Part shown: positions 8,528 to 16,764 of the stretch, piece by piece | Numbering within the stretch: position 1 is the first letter of the stretch | Layout: each line of letters starts with the position of its first letter | Source of the DNA: Paenibacillus profundus | GTDB lineage: Bacteria > Bacillota > Bacilli > Paenibacillales > Paenibacillaceae | Reading direction: 5' to 3' | Assembly: GCF_021369635.1 (NCBI RefSeq) | Contig: NZ_JAJNBZ010000037.1 | Location: 1 to 55,790 of the forward strand | Length of the DNA stretch: 55,790 nucleotides | Position numbers and translations under genes: made by a program | Notes under the pieces: model-generated | Databases searched by the model: none | What the model saw: the letters and a program-made list of their open reading frames with translations, nothing else | What the model was told of the DNA's origin: nothing

Positions 8528-8709
8528 TTGTTTGCTTCTTTGCTGCCGGTCGTTTGAATTCGGTTCCACTGTTTGGCGATCACTTGCTGCATGACCGGGG
8601 AATTTGCAGCCAATTCAACAGGATTTTTAATGTTCAGACGAGCGAAGTCTAGATCCGATATCGTTTTAAATGTTTCTCCGCGCCGTATTTTTTTGTACAC
8701 TTCCGCCAT
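8515..8709 (-). CDS. Small hypothetical protein, about 64 residues
   Basis: Begins MAEVYKKIRRGETFKTISDL and ends near NRIQTTGSKEANKTRQ; it is probably a small helical soluble protein, of no recognised family. The ATG at 8709 has GGGG six bases upstream; an in-frame GTG at 8724 is the alternative. Amino-acid composition and tail-to-tail placement against the plus-strand gene make it plausible, but evidence for expression is modest. Confidence 0.45.
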   Translation of the reverse strand: MAEVYKKIRRGETFKTISDLDFARLNIKNPVELAANSPVMQQVIAKQWNRIQTTGSKEANKTRQ

Positions 8710-8883
8710 GCTCAACCCCAACACATCCCATATCTGTCGTGAATGTCAAATATACAAGTTGTTCTTTTCTATTGTATTCCCCTAATTATCCAAAATCTAC
8801 ACGGTACACTCCCTCGACCAGCCCGTTCTGCTCTCATCTGATGAATTTGCCCTCCAATTTATTTGTGTCATTTTGCGAAAAAC

Positions 8884-8910
8884 AGGAACTTTCATTCGAC
8901 GATATCCGTA
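8884..8910 (+). promoter_or_regulatory. Possible ECF-sigma (SigW-type) promoter
   Basis: AGGAAC (8884-8889) and CGTA (8907-8910) are separated by 17 bases, close to the TGAAAC-N16/17-CGTA pattern of SigW-type promoters. It lies 70 bases upstream of the TPM-domain gene. A vegetative-like TATACT at 8917-8922 lies nearby, so the true promoter is undecided. Confidence 0.35.
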
Positions 8911-8979
8911 AATCCGTTATACTGGTATCATACTGCATTCCATTTTGCACGATATAACCGGATAACTGGAGGGTTGATT

Positions 8980-11565
8980 GTGAAACATGCGCAACGCCTA
9001 TTCCTGCTTATGATTGTGATGTGTCTCGCCTTTCCAAGCATCATCGCGGCAGCCAACATCCCCGCCAAAAAGGGGCTCATACAGGATACAGCCAAAATGC
9101 TTTCCAAAGAAGCGATACCCCAAATCGAAAAGGCGGCTCAAGGCAAGCTGTACACCTTCTATGTGCTGACAATTGCCAATCTGAGCGGAGCGGATCCCGC
9201 TTCATATGCGACAGACGTCTACACGAAATGGGACCTTGGCACGGACGACATCCTGCTTCTCTTGTCCAAGGAAGACCGCCGCATAGAAATGAACTTCAAC
9301 AACGCCATGCTGCAAGAAAAGATCGATGCGCTTCCGAATGACTTGAATGGCGACGGAAAGACGGATCAGAAGCTGACAGAATTTGTCGATGCGAACTTCA
9401 TCCCTCATGCCAAAGAAGGCAATTTCGCAAAAGCATCAATTCAGCTGATGAAGGCAACCCACGCGTTGAAGCCGGTGGAACCCGTTGCGAGCGAAACAGG
9501 AACAGAGGCCAAGCCAAGCGCGAACGAGCAGGCGCCGGCGGTACAGGACGAATCTTCGGTGCAGCAGCCTTCAACGGAGCATGCTTCGCCTTCATCAGAT
9601 AAACAAGTGAAGCCCGAACTTACCGTTAGCGCCAAAATCAATTGGAGTTTGGTCATTGCAGTTGCCGTCACCCTGCTTCTGCTAGCGGCTCTCGCTGAAA
9701 TCGGATTTCAGGCCCTGCGCCTGCGCGGGATACGCAAGAAGCTTCCGAAGCTAATGGTTCAAGCCAATCATGGAATGGAAGGCATTCAGCCTTTTGTCGG
9801 CCTGTCTCAAGGTGAAACGCTGCAAACAGCCAAGTCCATCGATCATCAACTGTCGAATATGCTGGTTCGGCTCAATGGATTGGAGCAATCGTTCCTGCGC
9901 ATCCAAATGAGGGAATGGTTGCTGCCGCGCCTGCGCAAGCGGCTCAAGTCCGCTCTGACCGAGATTGCCGAAATGACAGGGCAGGCAACGGAGCTCGCCC
10001 AGCAGATCGCTCACATCGAAGAGGTGGATCGCACGTTGAAGCAGACGATTGCCGATGCGGACAGCCGCTTGGACACGCTAAAGACGGCGCTGGCCGCAGA
10101 ACAAGCGAACCGCGGCTGGCCGCTCGGGGGGCTTGGAATCCGTCAGGATGCGATCGAAGCTGAGCTTGGAAAGAGCAAGCAGCTGGAAATCTTCGATCCG
10201 CTCGGCGCGGAGCATCGGGTCAACCATGCCAATGAAACGCTGCTGCGGCTGGAACAGGATGTCACCTCCATTTCTTCGTTTGCCGATTTATACCGGAGCT
10301 TTCCGAACGAAATGGGAGCATGCAGGCAGCACTTCGAACAAATTATACAGGAACATCGCCTCAAGCTCGTTCGAATCGATCCGTACGGCCATGTCGAGCA
10401 GGCGCGCCAAGCAAATGAACAAATGCTCGCCTGCCTGCAGCAGGGGGAAATGTCTGGAGCCGCGCAGCAGGTGGAACTCATGCGCCAGCTCTTGAGCGAA
10501 GCCGTGCAAATGACGCAACGGCAGGCGGATTTGAAAATCAAAAATGCGAGCGATATCGCTTTAATCGTATCGAAGCTTGCCGGCTATCCCCAGCAGGACG
10601 AACAGCTTCAAGGTCTGACCGAACGGGTCCGGCGGATGTACCGGACGAAGCATTGGGAACAGGCATGGCACGATTATCGGGATAAGGTGCCGTACACAGC
10701 AGATATCGCAGAGTCGCTGCGTCAAGTGCAGCACTGGTGCGATGAGGAAGTTCAAGAATATGAGATGGCACGGAAAGAGCTTGACCAGATGCTTCATACG
10801 CTAGTGGAACTGGATGAGCGGGCCGAGCATTACTCTCAGCTGGTACGCAAGCTCGATAGCATGCTGGAGGAAGCAAGACGGAAGCAGGCTGCGGCTGAAA
10901 CCGCATATGCCAAAGGGCGGCAGGCGATATCCCGGCACAGACTTGTGCATGTCTGGAGCCGTCAGGAAAACAGCTTGGCGAAATTGCAATCCGGCTTGCA
11001 GCAGCTGTTCGCCGACGAGCCATACGATCTTGTTCTCTTGGCCGAAGTCAGCAATCAGTTCGTGGCCGAGGCGGAGCAATATTTAGGGGAAATCGAACGG
11101 GCAGTCGTTCAAAAGCGGAACGCCGAGCGCGAAATCGATAAATTGGAAAGCCGCTACCATTCCGTCCATTCGCGGGTCAGACGCAAAATAAACGTGTCTC
11201 CGTATCAGTCGCAATATTCCAGCGTGAACAACGAAATCAGTCATCTCATGCGGTTAGGCGCCTACGATCAAGCTGCCCGGAGCGCCGCTACATTGGCTGG
11301 CATCATCACGGCGATGGACCGGGCATACGATGAGGTCATCCGGGAGGAACGCCGACAGGAAGAGAGGCGCCGTGAAGCCGAACGACGGGAACGAGAACGG
11401 GAACGTCAAGCGCAACAACGCAACAACCAGTCTTCAAGCGGCTCCAGTTGGATCGGTGGCAGCAATTCTTCCGGCGGCTCCAGCTGGGGCGATAGCAGCA
11501 ACTCATCCAGCGGCTCCAATTGGAGCAACAAGAACAACAATTCATCCGGCGGTTCGAACTGGTAG
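8980..11565 (+). CDS. TPM-domain membrane protein with long coiled coil and Ser/Gly/Asn/Trp tail
   Basis: An 861-residue protein. A signal peptide (about 1-25, ending IIAAAN) is followed by a TPM_phosphatase/YgcG-type extracytoplasmic domain (about 30-160; core motif DLGTDDILLLLSKEDRRIEMNF, with a DLNGDGKTD calcium-loop-like stretch) and a low-complexity Glu/Ser/Pro linker. One transmembrane segment (about 222-243) leads to roughly 560 mostly helical, charged residues with several coiled-coil stretches. The tail is highly charged (EERRREAERRERERERQAQ) and then carries four SSGSSW-like units. GTG at 8980 is chosen because CTGGAGGG precedes it and it begins the signal peptide; upstream in-frame codons have no such support. 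TPM proteins with this layout occur in Paenibacillus and relatives, sometimes near envelope-stress genes. The molecular function is unknown. Confidence 0.85.
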   Translation: MKHAQRLFLLMIVMCLAFPSIIAAANIPAKKGLIQDTAKMLSKEAIPQIEKAAQGKLYTFYVLTIANLSGADPASYATDVYTKWDLGTDDILLLLSKEDRRIEMNFNNAMLQEKIDALPNDLNGDGKTDQKLTEFVDANFIPHAKEGNFAKASIQLMKATHALKPVEPVASETGTEAKPSANEQAPAVQDESSVQQPSTEHASPSSDKQVKPELTVSAKINWSLVIAVAVTLLLLAALAEIGFQALRLRGIRKKLPKLMVQANHGMEGIQPFVGLSQGETLQTAKSIDHQLSNMLVRLNGLEQSFLRIQMREWLLPRLRKRLKSALTEIAEMTGQATELAQQIAHIEEVDRTLKQTIADADSRLDTLKTALAAEQANRGWPLGGLGIRQDAIEAELGKSKQLEIFDPLGAEHRVNHANETLLRLEQDVTSISSFADLYRSFPNEMGACRQHFEQIIQEHRLKLVRIDPYGHVEQARQANEQMLACLQQGEMSGAAQQVELMRQLLSEAVQMTQRQADLKIKNASDIALIVSKLAGYPQQDEQLQGLTERVRRMYRTKHWEQAWHDYRDKVPYTADIAESLRQVQHWCDEEVQEYEMARKELDQMLHTLVELDERAEHYSQLVRKLDSMLEEARRKQAAAETAYAKGRQAISRHRLVHVWSRQENSLAKLQSGLQQLFADEPYDLVLLAEVSNQFVAEAEQYLGEIERAVVQKRNAEREIDKLESRYHSVHSRVRRKINVSPYQSQYSSVNNEISHLMRLGAYDQAARSAATLAGIITAMDRAYDEVIREERRQEERRREAERRERERERQAQQRNNQSSSGSSWIGGSNSSGGSSWGDSSNSSSGSNWSNKNNNSSGGSNW

Positions 11566-11593
11566 CATTGCTCCAAAACGGAATAATACCCAC

Positions 11594-11630
11594 CAACATC
11601 CACTCAAGCATTGAGCTTAAGTGGATGTTG
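11594..11630 (+). terminator. Intrinsic terminator after TPM-domain gene
   Basis: CAACATCCACT (11594-11604) pairs with AGTGGATGTTG (11620-11630); inner pairing extends the stem to a 5-base loop, and TCGCTTTT follows. It also lies just beyond the stop of the convergent amidohydrolase, but no T run exists in that direction. Confidence 0.8.
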
Positions 11631-11658
11631 TCGCTTTTCGGCCGATCAGCACATAGAA

Positions 11659-12885
11659 TTACAATATGCCTGCCACAATTCGCCCTCGGAACAGCACCGC
11701 CTTCCGAACCGCTCTTCTTGCCACCGCCTCGGCCGAGCAGCTTGCGTCTACCAATACGAGGTTTGCTTCATCTCCTGCTGCGGGCCAGACTCGCTTCCCT
11801 TCCTTATCAAGCGGGGTTATCCCTCCCGTAATAAAGCCTAGCGTCTCCGCAAGCTTCTGCTCCGTCACTCTGCCGAATCGTTCCGCCAGCCGCCCGGCAC
11901 GCTCCAGAATGTCCCCGGTGCCGAATGGCGACCACGAATCATATATATTGTCGCAACCGACTGCGAGCGATACACCCTTCTCATGCAAGAAATTCACCGG
12001 TGGCATCGTGCGGGCGAGCGGAACACTTGTCACAATGGTAACCCCATACTCGGACAGCATCTGTGCGATGTCATCCGCTTCTTGACCAGCCGCATCCCCT
12101 AACGCAAAGGCGTGGCTAACCGCCACGCGGCCCTGCCAGCCTGCTTCCCCGGCAAGTTCGCACAGCCTCTTTATCGTCTGCAGGCCGACTGCTCCGCCAT
12201 CATGCAGATGCAGATCAATGTCCGCATCACCCTGCACTGCAATGTCCATCATCGTCTGCAAGGACGTCTCCATGTCGCCATCAACCGTCGCTGGATCGAC
12301 GCCGCCGACGAGACCCGCTCCGCGCCGCAGCGCCTCACGCAGCAATTCGCCGCAGTCCGTGCGCAGCAGTCCGTGCTGCGGGAACGCGACAATCTCGCAG
12401 GTCAACCTGTCATCGTACTCCGCCAACACTTCTTGCACCTCTTCCAGATGACGCAGGCCGACTTCCGGGTAAATGTCCACATGCGTGCGGATATGAGTGG
12501 ATCCTGCATTGAGCAGCCTCTCAACAAGTATTCGCGCTCTATCCTTCATCGTGGTAGACAAGTGTGGCAGCACGTTCTTCTCAATCTCGAACCGTTCCAA
12601 AATGTTCGCTGCCGGTCGTACGGCTCTCCATTCATCACCCAATATCGTCTTATCTAAATGGCAGTGCTTCTCGACAAATGCAGGAAGCGCCAGCAGACCG
12701 CGGGCGCTCCGTCGCGGCAAGTCATCATCTAAGCGCATGCTGGCTGGAACAATTCTAGAGATGCGTCCTTGCTCAATAAGCAAATGGCTCGGTTCGATCA
12801 TCGTACCCGCAATCACTCCAGCTTCATATCGAAAGCTGTGCTCTAACGATACATCAGTCAGCCAATATTTCGCTTCCATCCTCAT
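11659..12885 (-). CDS. Amidohydrolase/deaminase, cytosine deaminase-like
   Basis: A 408-residue metal-dependent hydrolase of the amidohydrolase superfamily, closest in layout to CodA-type deaminases that act on cyclic C-N compounds. The metal ligands are recognisable: EKHCHLDK (the HxH motif near residue 74), DLHLHD in the middle, VSHAF later, and the catalytic Asp in GCDNIYDSWSPFGTGD. The composite beta domain at both ends is present, so the protein is complete. The start ATG at 12885 is preceded by GAGAGG, with ATG 12879 as an alternative. It is convergent with the TPM gene and has an AT-rich upstream region. No permease gene is adjacent, so the substrate (cytosine, isoguanine, creatinine or similar) is not indicated. 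Confidence 0.85.
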   Translation of the reverse strand: MRMEAKYWLTDVSLEHSFRYEAGVIAGTMIEPSHLLIEQGRISRIVPASMRLDDDLPRRSARGLLALPAFVEKHCHLDKTILGDEWRAVRPAANILERFEIEKNVLPHLSTTMKDRARILVERLLNAGSTHIRTHVDIYPEVGLRHLEEVQEVLAEYDDRLTCEIVAFPQHGLLRTDCGELLREALRRGAGLVGGVDPATVDGDMETSLQTMMDIAVQGDADIDLHLHDGGAVGLQTIKRLCELAGEAGWQGRVAVSHAFALGDAAGQEADDIAQMLSEYGVTIVTSVPLARTMPPVNFLHEKGVSLAVGCDNIYDSWSPFGTGDILERAGRLAERFGRVTEQKLAETLGFITGGITPLDKEGKRVWPAAGDEANLVLVDASCSAEAVARRAVRKAVLFRGRIVAGIL

Positions 12886-13309
12886 TCATCCTCTCACTAT
12901 TTATCATCAACTATTGCTTTGCTTGATTACATGCTACCACGCCCAAAAGTATATAAAAAATATTTATAATATCTATTTTGCATATGTATTGTATATACTT
13001 CATCAATGTAAAAACCCCTATCAAGGTCTTTCAAAGATGAAACAAACGTTCCGTATGTGCGGTGGCGCGTTCAGACTGACGGGGATTCGCTTCATCCAAC
13101 CCTTTGCTTCAATCTCCCCGTCCTTCAGTAGGCTGCATGCCTACGGACGACTCTGGTTAACCGCCAACACAATCGGCCGCTTCATAGAATGATATACGAA
13201 ACGGCAATGTGACTTATCCTCGTCGTTATCTCTTCTGACTGTATGGGAGAATGGAGATAAGGGCCATTGTACGGCAGCCCGACTTTTTATCATTTTTATA
13301 ATGAAAGAA
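12886..13309. other. Intergenic region, no gene seen
   Basis: The part nearest the amidohydrolase (12910-13020) is very AT-rich and presumably holds its promoter. The GC-richer part (13040-13200) contains frames interrupted by stops on both strands. It may be residue of a mobile element, but no family could be recognised. Confidence 0.4.
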
Positions 13310-13333
13310 AAACCTGGCCAAGTGGCCAGGTTT
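13310..13333 (-). terminator. Intrinsic terminator after AraC-family gene
   Basis: Perfect 10-bp arms (13310-13319 and 13324-13333) with loop AAGT. On the minus strand the stem is followed by TTTTTC. It lies about 50 bases after the regulator's stop codon. Confidence 0.9.
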
Positions 13334-13382
13334 GGCGGTATTCCTATTCAAGTTGAGCGATGACATGACATAATGAATCAAG

Positions 13383-14258
13383 CTACCTCACCGGAATATA
13401 GATCCAGATTACGGACTCCTCGTTCTCTGTTCCGCGGAAATCGTCCCCATACATCTCAAAATCATCACGATTATCCAGTTCGTATGACGTACTGTACAAC
13501 CATGTTCCCCAAATGTATTCGTAACTGTCCCTTAGCAAGGCAGTCGGCCCTCGGTGCCGGAACACCGCGTATTTTCCACATTGAATCGTATATACCAACA
13601 TGCCGGAAGGGATATCGCCGCATTCAGCGCATTCAAAGCCGACGAATTGCGTAAACTCCGTATCTTCCGTCAAATCGTGCACCGGCATCGCGTCCATCGC
13701 CTGACATATGCCGTAGGCGGTACCGCCTGCGCCTGCATTCGTCAACTCCTGCCGCCGCCGAACGAGCTCGGACCACATCAGCGGAATGCGGTTGTCGCGT
13801 AAATTCGTGCGTCCCTGCAGGCCGACAAGGGAAATCGCGGTTGTCAGCTCAGTAAGTTCCGGTTCAATGCTGATGTTATCGAAACGGTGCTGCAGCCGCC
13901 GACCGACAAGCGCCCCCTTCTCATTGACGACAGGACGAGCGCTTTTGCGGCGAAATCCGTTCGGGGTGAAACCGAACACTTTCTTGAATGCCCTGCCGAA
14001 CGCCTCCTGCGATTCGAATTGATAATCAAGCGCGATGTCCAGAATCGGCCGCTGTCCAGCCAATAGTTCCAGTGCCGCTTCCGTCAGCCGCCGCCTGCGA
14101 ATATAGTCCCCGATCGTCTCTCCGGTCATCGCATGAAAGATACGGTGAAAATGATAGTAAGAGACATGTACGGATCGCGACACATCTTCTGCAAGAAGCG
14201 GCTGCTTCAGATTAGTCTCAATGTACTGAACAGCACTTTCTATCAAGGACAGATCCAT
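13383..14258 (-). CDS. AraC-family regulator with GyrI-like effector-binding domain
   Basis: A 291-residue regulator of the Rob/SoxS-plus-effector type. Residues 8-105 hold the two helix-turn-helix units of AraC proteins (LAEDVSRSVHVSYYHFHRIF, then ILDIALDYQFESQEAFGRAF and FGFTPNGFR). Residues about 120-291 form a GyrI-like small-molecule binding domain (FDNISIEPELTELTTAISLVG, GKYAVFRHRGP, ending YIPVR). Such proteins commonly sense amphipathic drugs or metabolites. The start ATG follows AGGAGGCGCCGGC. It lies 21 bases after the C45-family gene on the same strand and probably forms an operon with it, ending at the terminator just downstream. Confidence 0.9.
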   Translation of the reverse strand: MDLSLIESAVQYIETNLKQPLLAEDVSRSVHVSYYHFHRIFHAMTGETIGDYIRRRRLTEAALELLAGQRPILDIALDYQFESQEAFGRAFKKVFGFTPNGFRRKSARPVVNEKGALVGRRLQHRFDNISIEPELTELTTAISLVGLQGRTNLRDNRIPLMWSELVRRRQELTNAGAGGTAYGICQAMDAMPVHDLTEDTEFTQFVGFECAECGDIPSGMLVYTIQCGKYAVFRHRGPTALLRDSYEYIWGTWLYSTSYELDNRDDFEMYGDDFRGTENEESVIWIYIPVR

Positions 14259-14279
14259 GCCGGCGCCTCCTTTTTTTCG

Positions 14280-15386
14280 TTATACTAGCTTCCAGAAGTC
14301 GGGACCTGCCTCCCGATGCTCCACCTGTACATTCACCTTCGTAAAAGGAAGCTGTTCCCCCATCCGTAAAGTATACCACGGGTTCATGAGCGGCGAACCG
14401 AAGCAAACGTCCAGCGAACGTTCCTCAAGATCAAAGAGGACGGAATGCAGCGTGCCGAACCATTGGCGGTAATTGTGCACGGTCAGGCCGTGCGGATACT
14501 CAGTCTCTACCATCGCTTTCAAGTCTTGCTTGCCAACCGAATCCTGCTTCTCGAGCATGTCATTCAACAGTCTGTGACGGATGACGGAATGGTTCAACTT
14601 GCGCGGTTCGAGCCGTTCCACTTCCGCAAACAGAGGATGGTTCGTCGCAGTAACATACGGCTGACTGGAGCTCCCGTCCGTGTCATGCACCGCCAGCTTG
14701 CCATCGAACGTCTCGATGAGCGCAGCCGCCCCTGACGGATCTGCTATAATCAGGTTCATGTTCGAGGCGATTGGCATGTCCCGAATCGCATCCACCGCTT
14801 CTGCCGTGCTCCGGCACTGCTCCAGCACCGTGCGCACGACTGCCCAGAACTGCAATCCGCGCACCTTCGCAGGCCGCATGCCCTGCACTTCACCTACTGG
14901 CTGCCCGCAAGCCGAGAACGTGACGCATAGACCATGCTCGTTCATGCCTTCGGTGCGCCCGAACAACGATGCGGAGAATCCTGTATGCCGATATAGACCT
15001 TGAATGTCCGTATAGCAAAGCCGCATATCCGTAAGCTCCGGCGATAAATCATAATTGCGCAGCACGTAAGTCCGGCCGTCCGCCGATTTGCCCGGCAGCA
15101 CGGCGCAATGACTGCAGCCCGCTTGTATGTCTGTGCCCGCATAGTAGGCCATCCGCCCGGGTTCCACGCCAATCGCTTCAGCTGCACCGTGAATTTCGTC
15201 ATTAATGCCTGGGCAATACTGGTCCAGTAGCTTAATCGTCTCACGCAGCCGCGGCTCCGGCAGGCGCTCCGGCAATACCGCCATGCGCATGAAGGCCGAT
15301 TGTTCCACAGCGAACACTCCTTGCTGCCTGCCTGCTTCCTCACTTGTGCCTTTCAGCTGCGTAAAATAACCGGTTATCTCTTTCAT
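14280..15386 (-). CDS. C45-family autoproteolytic acyltransferase/hydrolase
   Basis: A 368-residue member of the penicillin acylase-related C45 family (acyl-CoA:6-aminopenicillanate acyltransferase and relatives). These are Ntn hydrolases that cleave themselves so that a Cys becomes the N-terminal nucleophile. The motif AGCSHCAVLPGK places the likely nucleophile at Cys91 (Gly-Cys cleavage), followed by GRTYVLRNYDL, GMNEHGLCVTFSACG and ATNHPLF, all typical of the family. About 90 residues precede the nucleophile, as expected for the propeptide chain. Strong GGAGGAGATAGG precedes the ATG. It is co-oriented with the downstream AraC gene and divergent from a LysR gene. Substrates may be N-acyl amides or peptides; this cannot be decided. 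Confidence 0.85.
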   Translation of the reverse strand: MKEITGYFTQLKGTSEEAGRQQGVFAVEQSAFMRMAVLPERLPEPRLRETIKLLDQYCPGINDEIHGAAEAIGVEPGRMAYYAGTDIQAGCSHCAVLPGKSADGRTYVLRNYDLSPELTDMRLCYTDIQGLYRHTGFSASLFGRTEGMNEHGLCVTFSACGQPVGEVQGMRPAKVRGLQFWAVVRTVLEQCRSTAEAVDAIRDMPIASNMNLIIADPSGAAALIETFDGKLAVHDTDGSSSQPYVTATNHPLFAEVERLEPRKLNHSVIRHRLLNDMLEKQDSVGKQDLKAMVETEYPHGLTVHNYRQWFGTLHSVLFDLEERSLDVCFGSPLMNPWYTLRMGEQLPFTKVNVQVEHREAGPDFWKLV

Positions 15387-15433
15387 CCTATCTCCTCCTA
15401 TTTCCTACTCAACAAGATATCTTCATTGTATAA

Positions 15434-15452
15434 AAACAGGCTGAGACTGTTT
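15434..15452. promoter_or_regulatory. Candidate LysR operator between divergent genes
   Basis: AAACAG-N7-CTGTTT is a perfect inverted repeat lying between the C45 gene (start 15386) and the LysR gene (start 15597). A second overlapping dyad CTGT-TTGG-ACAG spans 15447-15458. Placement and size fit a LysR-type T-N11-A box; binding is inferred. Confidence 0.45.
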
Positions 15453-15596
15453 GGACAGTTTTTGCTATTTTGCCGATGCGAGTTGTTATATAGGAAAAAC
15501 ATATATTATATTAAAAATACGAATGAAGAGGATATGAAAATACATGAAATAGGTCAGTATGGCGCGGTTCATGCGCCAAAGGGAGGCATCAGCACA

Positions 15597-16472
15597 ATGG
15601 ACATTAGACAATTGCGCTATTTTATTGCGATTGCCGAGGAGCGGCAGATTACGGCTGCGGCGAACCGGCTTCATATAGCCCAGCCCCCGCTCAGCCAGCA
15701 GTTGAAGCAAATGGAGACCGAGCTCGGCGTAACGCTCGTGCTGCGAAACGGAAGGGCTCTGGAGTTGACGGAAGCGGGGCGGTCACTGTATCGTCATGCG
15801 CTGCACATTACGAAACGGATGGATGAATCAGCGGCAGAAGTGAAGGAAATCGGCAACGGTCTGCGCGGTCAGCTGACGATCGGCGTAAACACGCTATCGA
15901 ATGTCCGGCTGCCGGCGCTCCTGCGCGCCTTCAGGGCGACCTGCCCGAACATCACGTACTCGATCCGGCAGAACGAATCGGCCCAGTTGTGCAGCATGGT
16001 CAAGGATCGGACGCTCGAGCTCGCCATCGTCTGGCTCCCGCTTGAGCTGAGCGATTTCACCGTCCTGCACTTGCCGGCCGAGCCGTTCTATTACCTTACT
16101 TCGACACCGCCCGCATCCGGCTCTGCATCCGTGACGTTCGAGGATATCGCGTGCCAGCCGCTTATTCTGCCGAGCACGCAGGGACTTGGGGTATATTACA
16201 CGATAATGGAACAGTTTGCACGCCGACAGCTGACGCCAGACATCGTCTGCGAATGCTCTGATATTGCGATGTTAATGACGTTGGTGTCATCCGGCTTCGG
16301 AGCAGCCGTCGTACCCGCATCCGTGTTGCGCCTGCAGCCATTCTCCGGCATTCATTCGCTGGAGATCGAAGGATCACAGCCTGCATCCTCCGCGCTCATC
16401 TGGCTTAAGGATCATTATGTCTCGAAGAGCGCGCGCAGCTTCATCGAACTGTTGAAGAACACGCAGGAATAA
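15597..16472 (+). CDS. LysR-family transcriptional regulator
   Basis: A 291-residue LysR regulator. The N-terminal winged helix-turn-helix (MDIRQLRYFIAIAEERQITAAANRLHIAQPPLSQQLKQMETELG) is followed by the co-inducer binding domain (about 90-291; GQLTIGVNTLSNVRLPALLRAF, LELAIVWLP, SGFGAAVVP). The ATG at 15597 begins the canonical domain and has GGGAGG upstream; longer in-frame extensions are not part of the family. It is transcribed away from the C45-AraC pair, the usual arrangement for LysR proteins controlling the neighbouring operon, with a candidate operator in between. The ligand is unknown. Confidence 0.92.
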   Translation: MDIRQLRYFIAIAEERQITAAANRLHIAQPPLSQQLKQMETELGVTLVLRNGRALELTEAGRSLYRHALHITKRMDESAAEVKEIGNGLRGQLTIGVNTLSNVRLPALLRAFRATCPNITYSIRQNESAQLCSMVKDRTLELAIVWLPLELSDFTVLHLPAEPFYYLTSTPPASGSASVTFEDIACQPLILPSTQGLGVYYTIMEQFARRQLTPDIVCECSDIAMLMTLVSSGFGAAVVPASVLRLQPFSGIHSLEIEGSQPASSALIWLKDHYVSKSARSFIELLKNTQE

Positions 16473-16494
16473 GGAGTAACAGCTTTCTTTCGGA

Positions 16495-16655
16495 ACTCGC
16501 CATAGACGGTTGATGCAGCGCCATATCCTTCACTTGTCCGTCTGTATCTGCCGCTCTAACTGCAGGCTGGAAACCAAGCGGCAGCAGTTGGCTTAGCATA
16601 AGCAGCACCGCCAACCTTGCTCCAATTCTTCGTGGAACCCTCCCTCGCCTTTCAT
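16495..16655 (-). pseudogene. 5' stub of secreted protein with CBM32/F5-8 type C start
   Basis: From ATG 16655 (AAGGTGAG upstream) the minus strand reads MKGEG and then, after a one-base shift near the GGGAGGG run, RVPRRIGARLAVLLMLSQLL, a clear signal peptide ending AVRAAD. DMALHQPSMASSER then matches the opening of F5/8 type C (CBM32) domains (NLALNKPxTASSE). Similarity stops at about 16495, next to the LysR 3' end. This looks like the start of a secreted carbohydrate-active enzyme whose remainder was deleted, and a cre-like site lies just upstream. Confidence 0.55.
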
Positions 16656-16692
16656 GCCACTCACCTTTCCCATGTGGAGTAGTAAAGCGCAT

Positions 16693-16706
16693 TGTAAGCG
16701 CTCGCG
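16693..16706. promoter_or_regulatory. Weak cre-like site near secreted protein stub
   Basis: TGTAAGCGCTCGCG matches the cre consensus at 12 of 14 positions and lies 38 bases upstream of the stub's start. Catabolite control would suit a polysaccharide-degrading gene. Confidence 0.35.
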
Positions 16707-16764
16707 GTTAAAGATAAAATGGTATTGCCGAAAGGTAAATTTGTTATTTTCAGATGGGTTGTGT

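Noticed and set aside
12497..13192. 231-codon plus-strand frame
   Set aside because: Its first half is antisense to the amidohydrolase and its second half crosses AT-rich intergenic DNA with no ribosome binding site.
13040..13200. Possible IS200/IS605 transposase 3' remnant
   Set aside because: Minus-strand frames are interrupted and the similarity was too vague to support.
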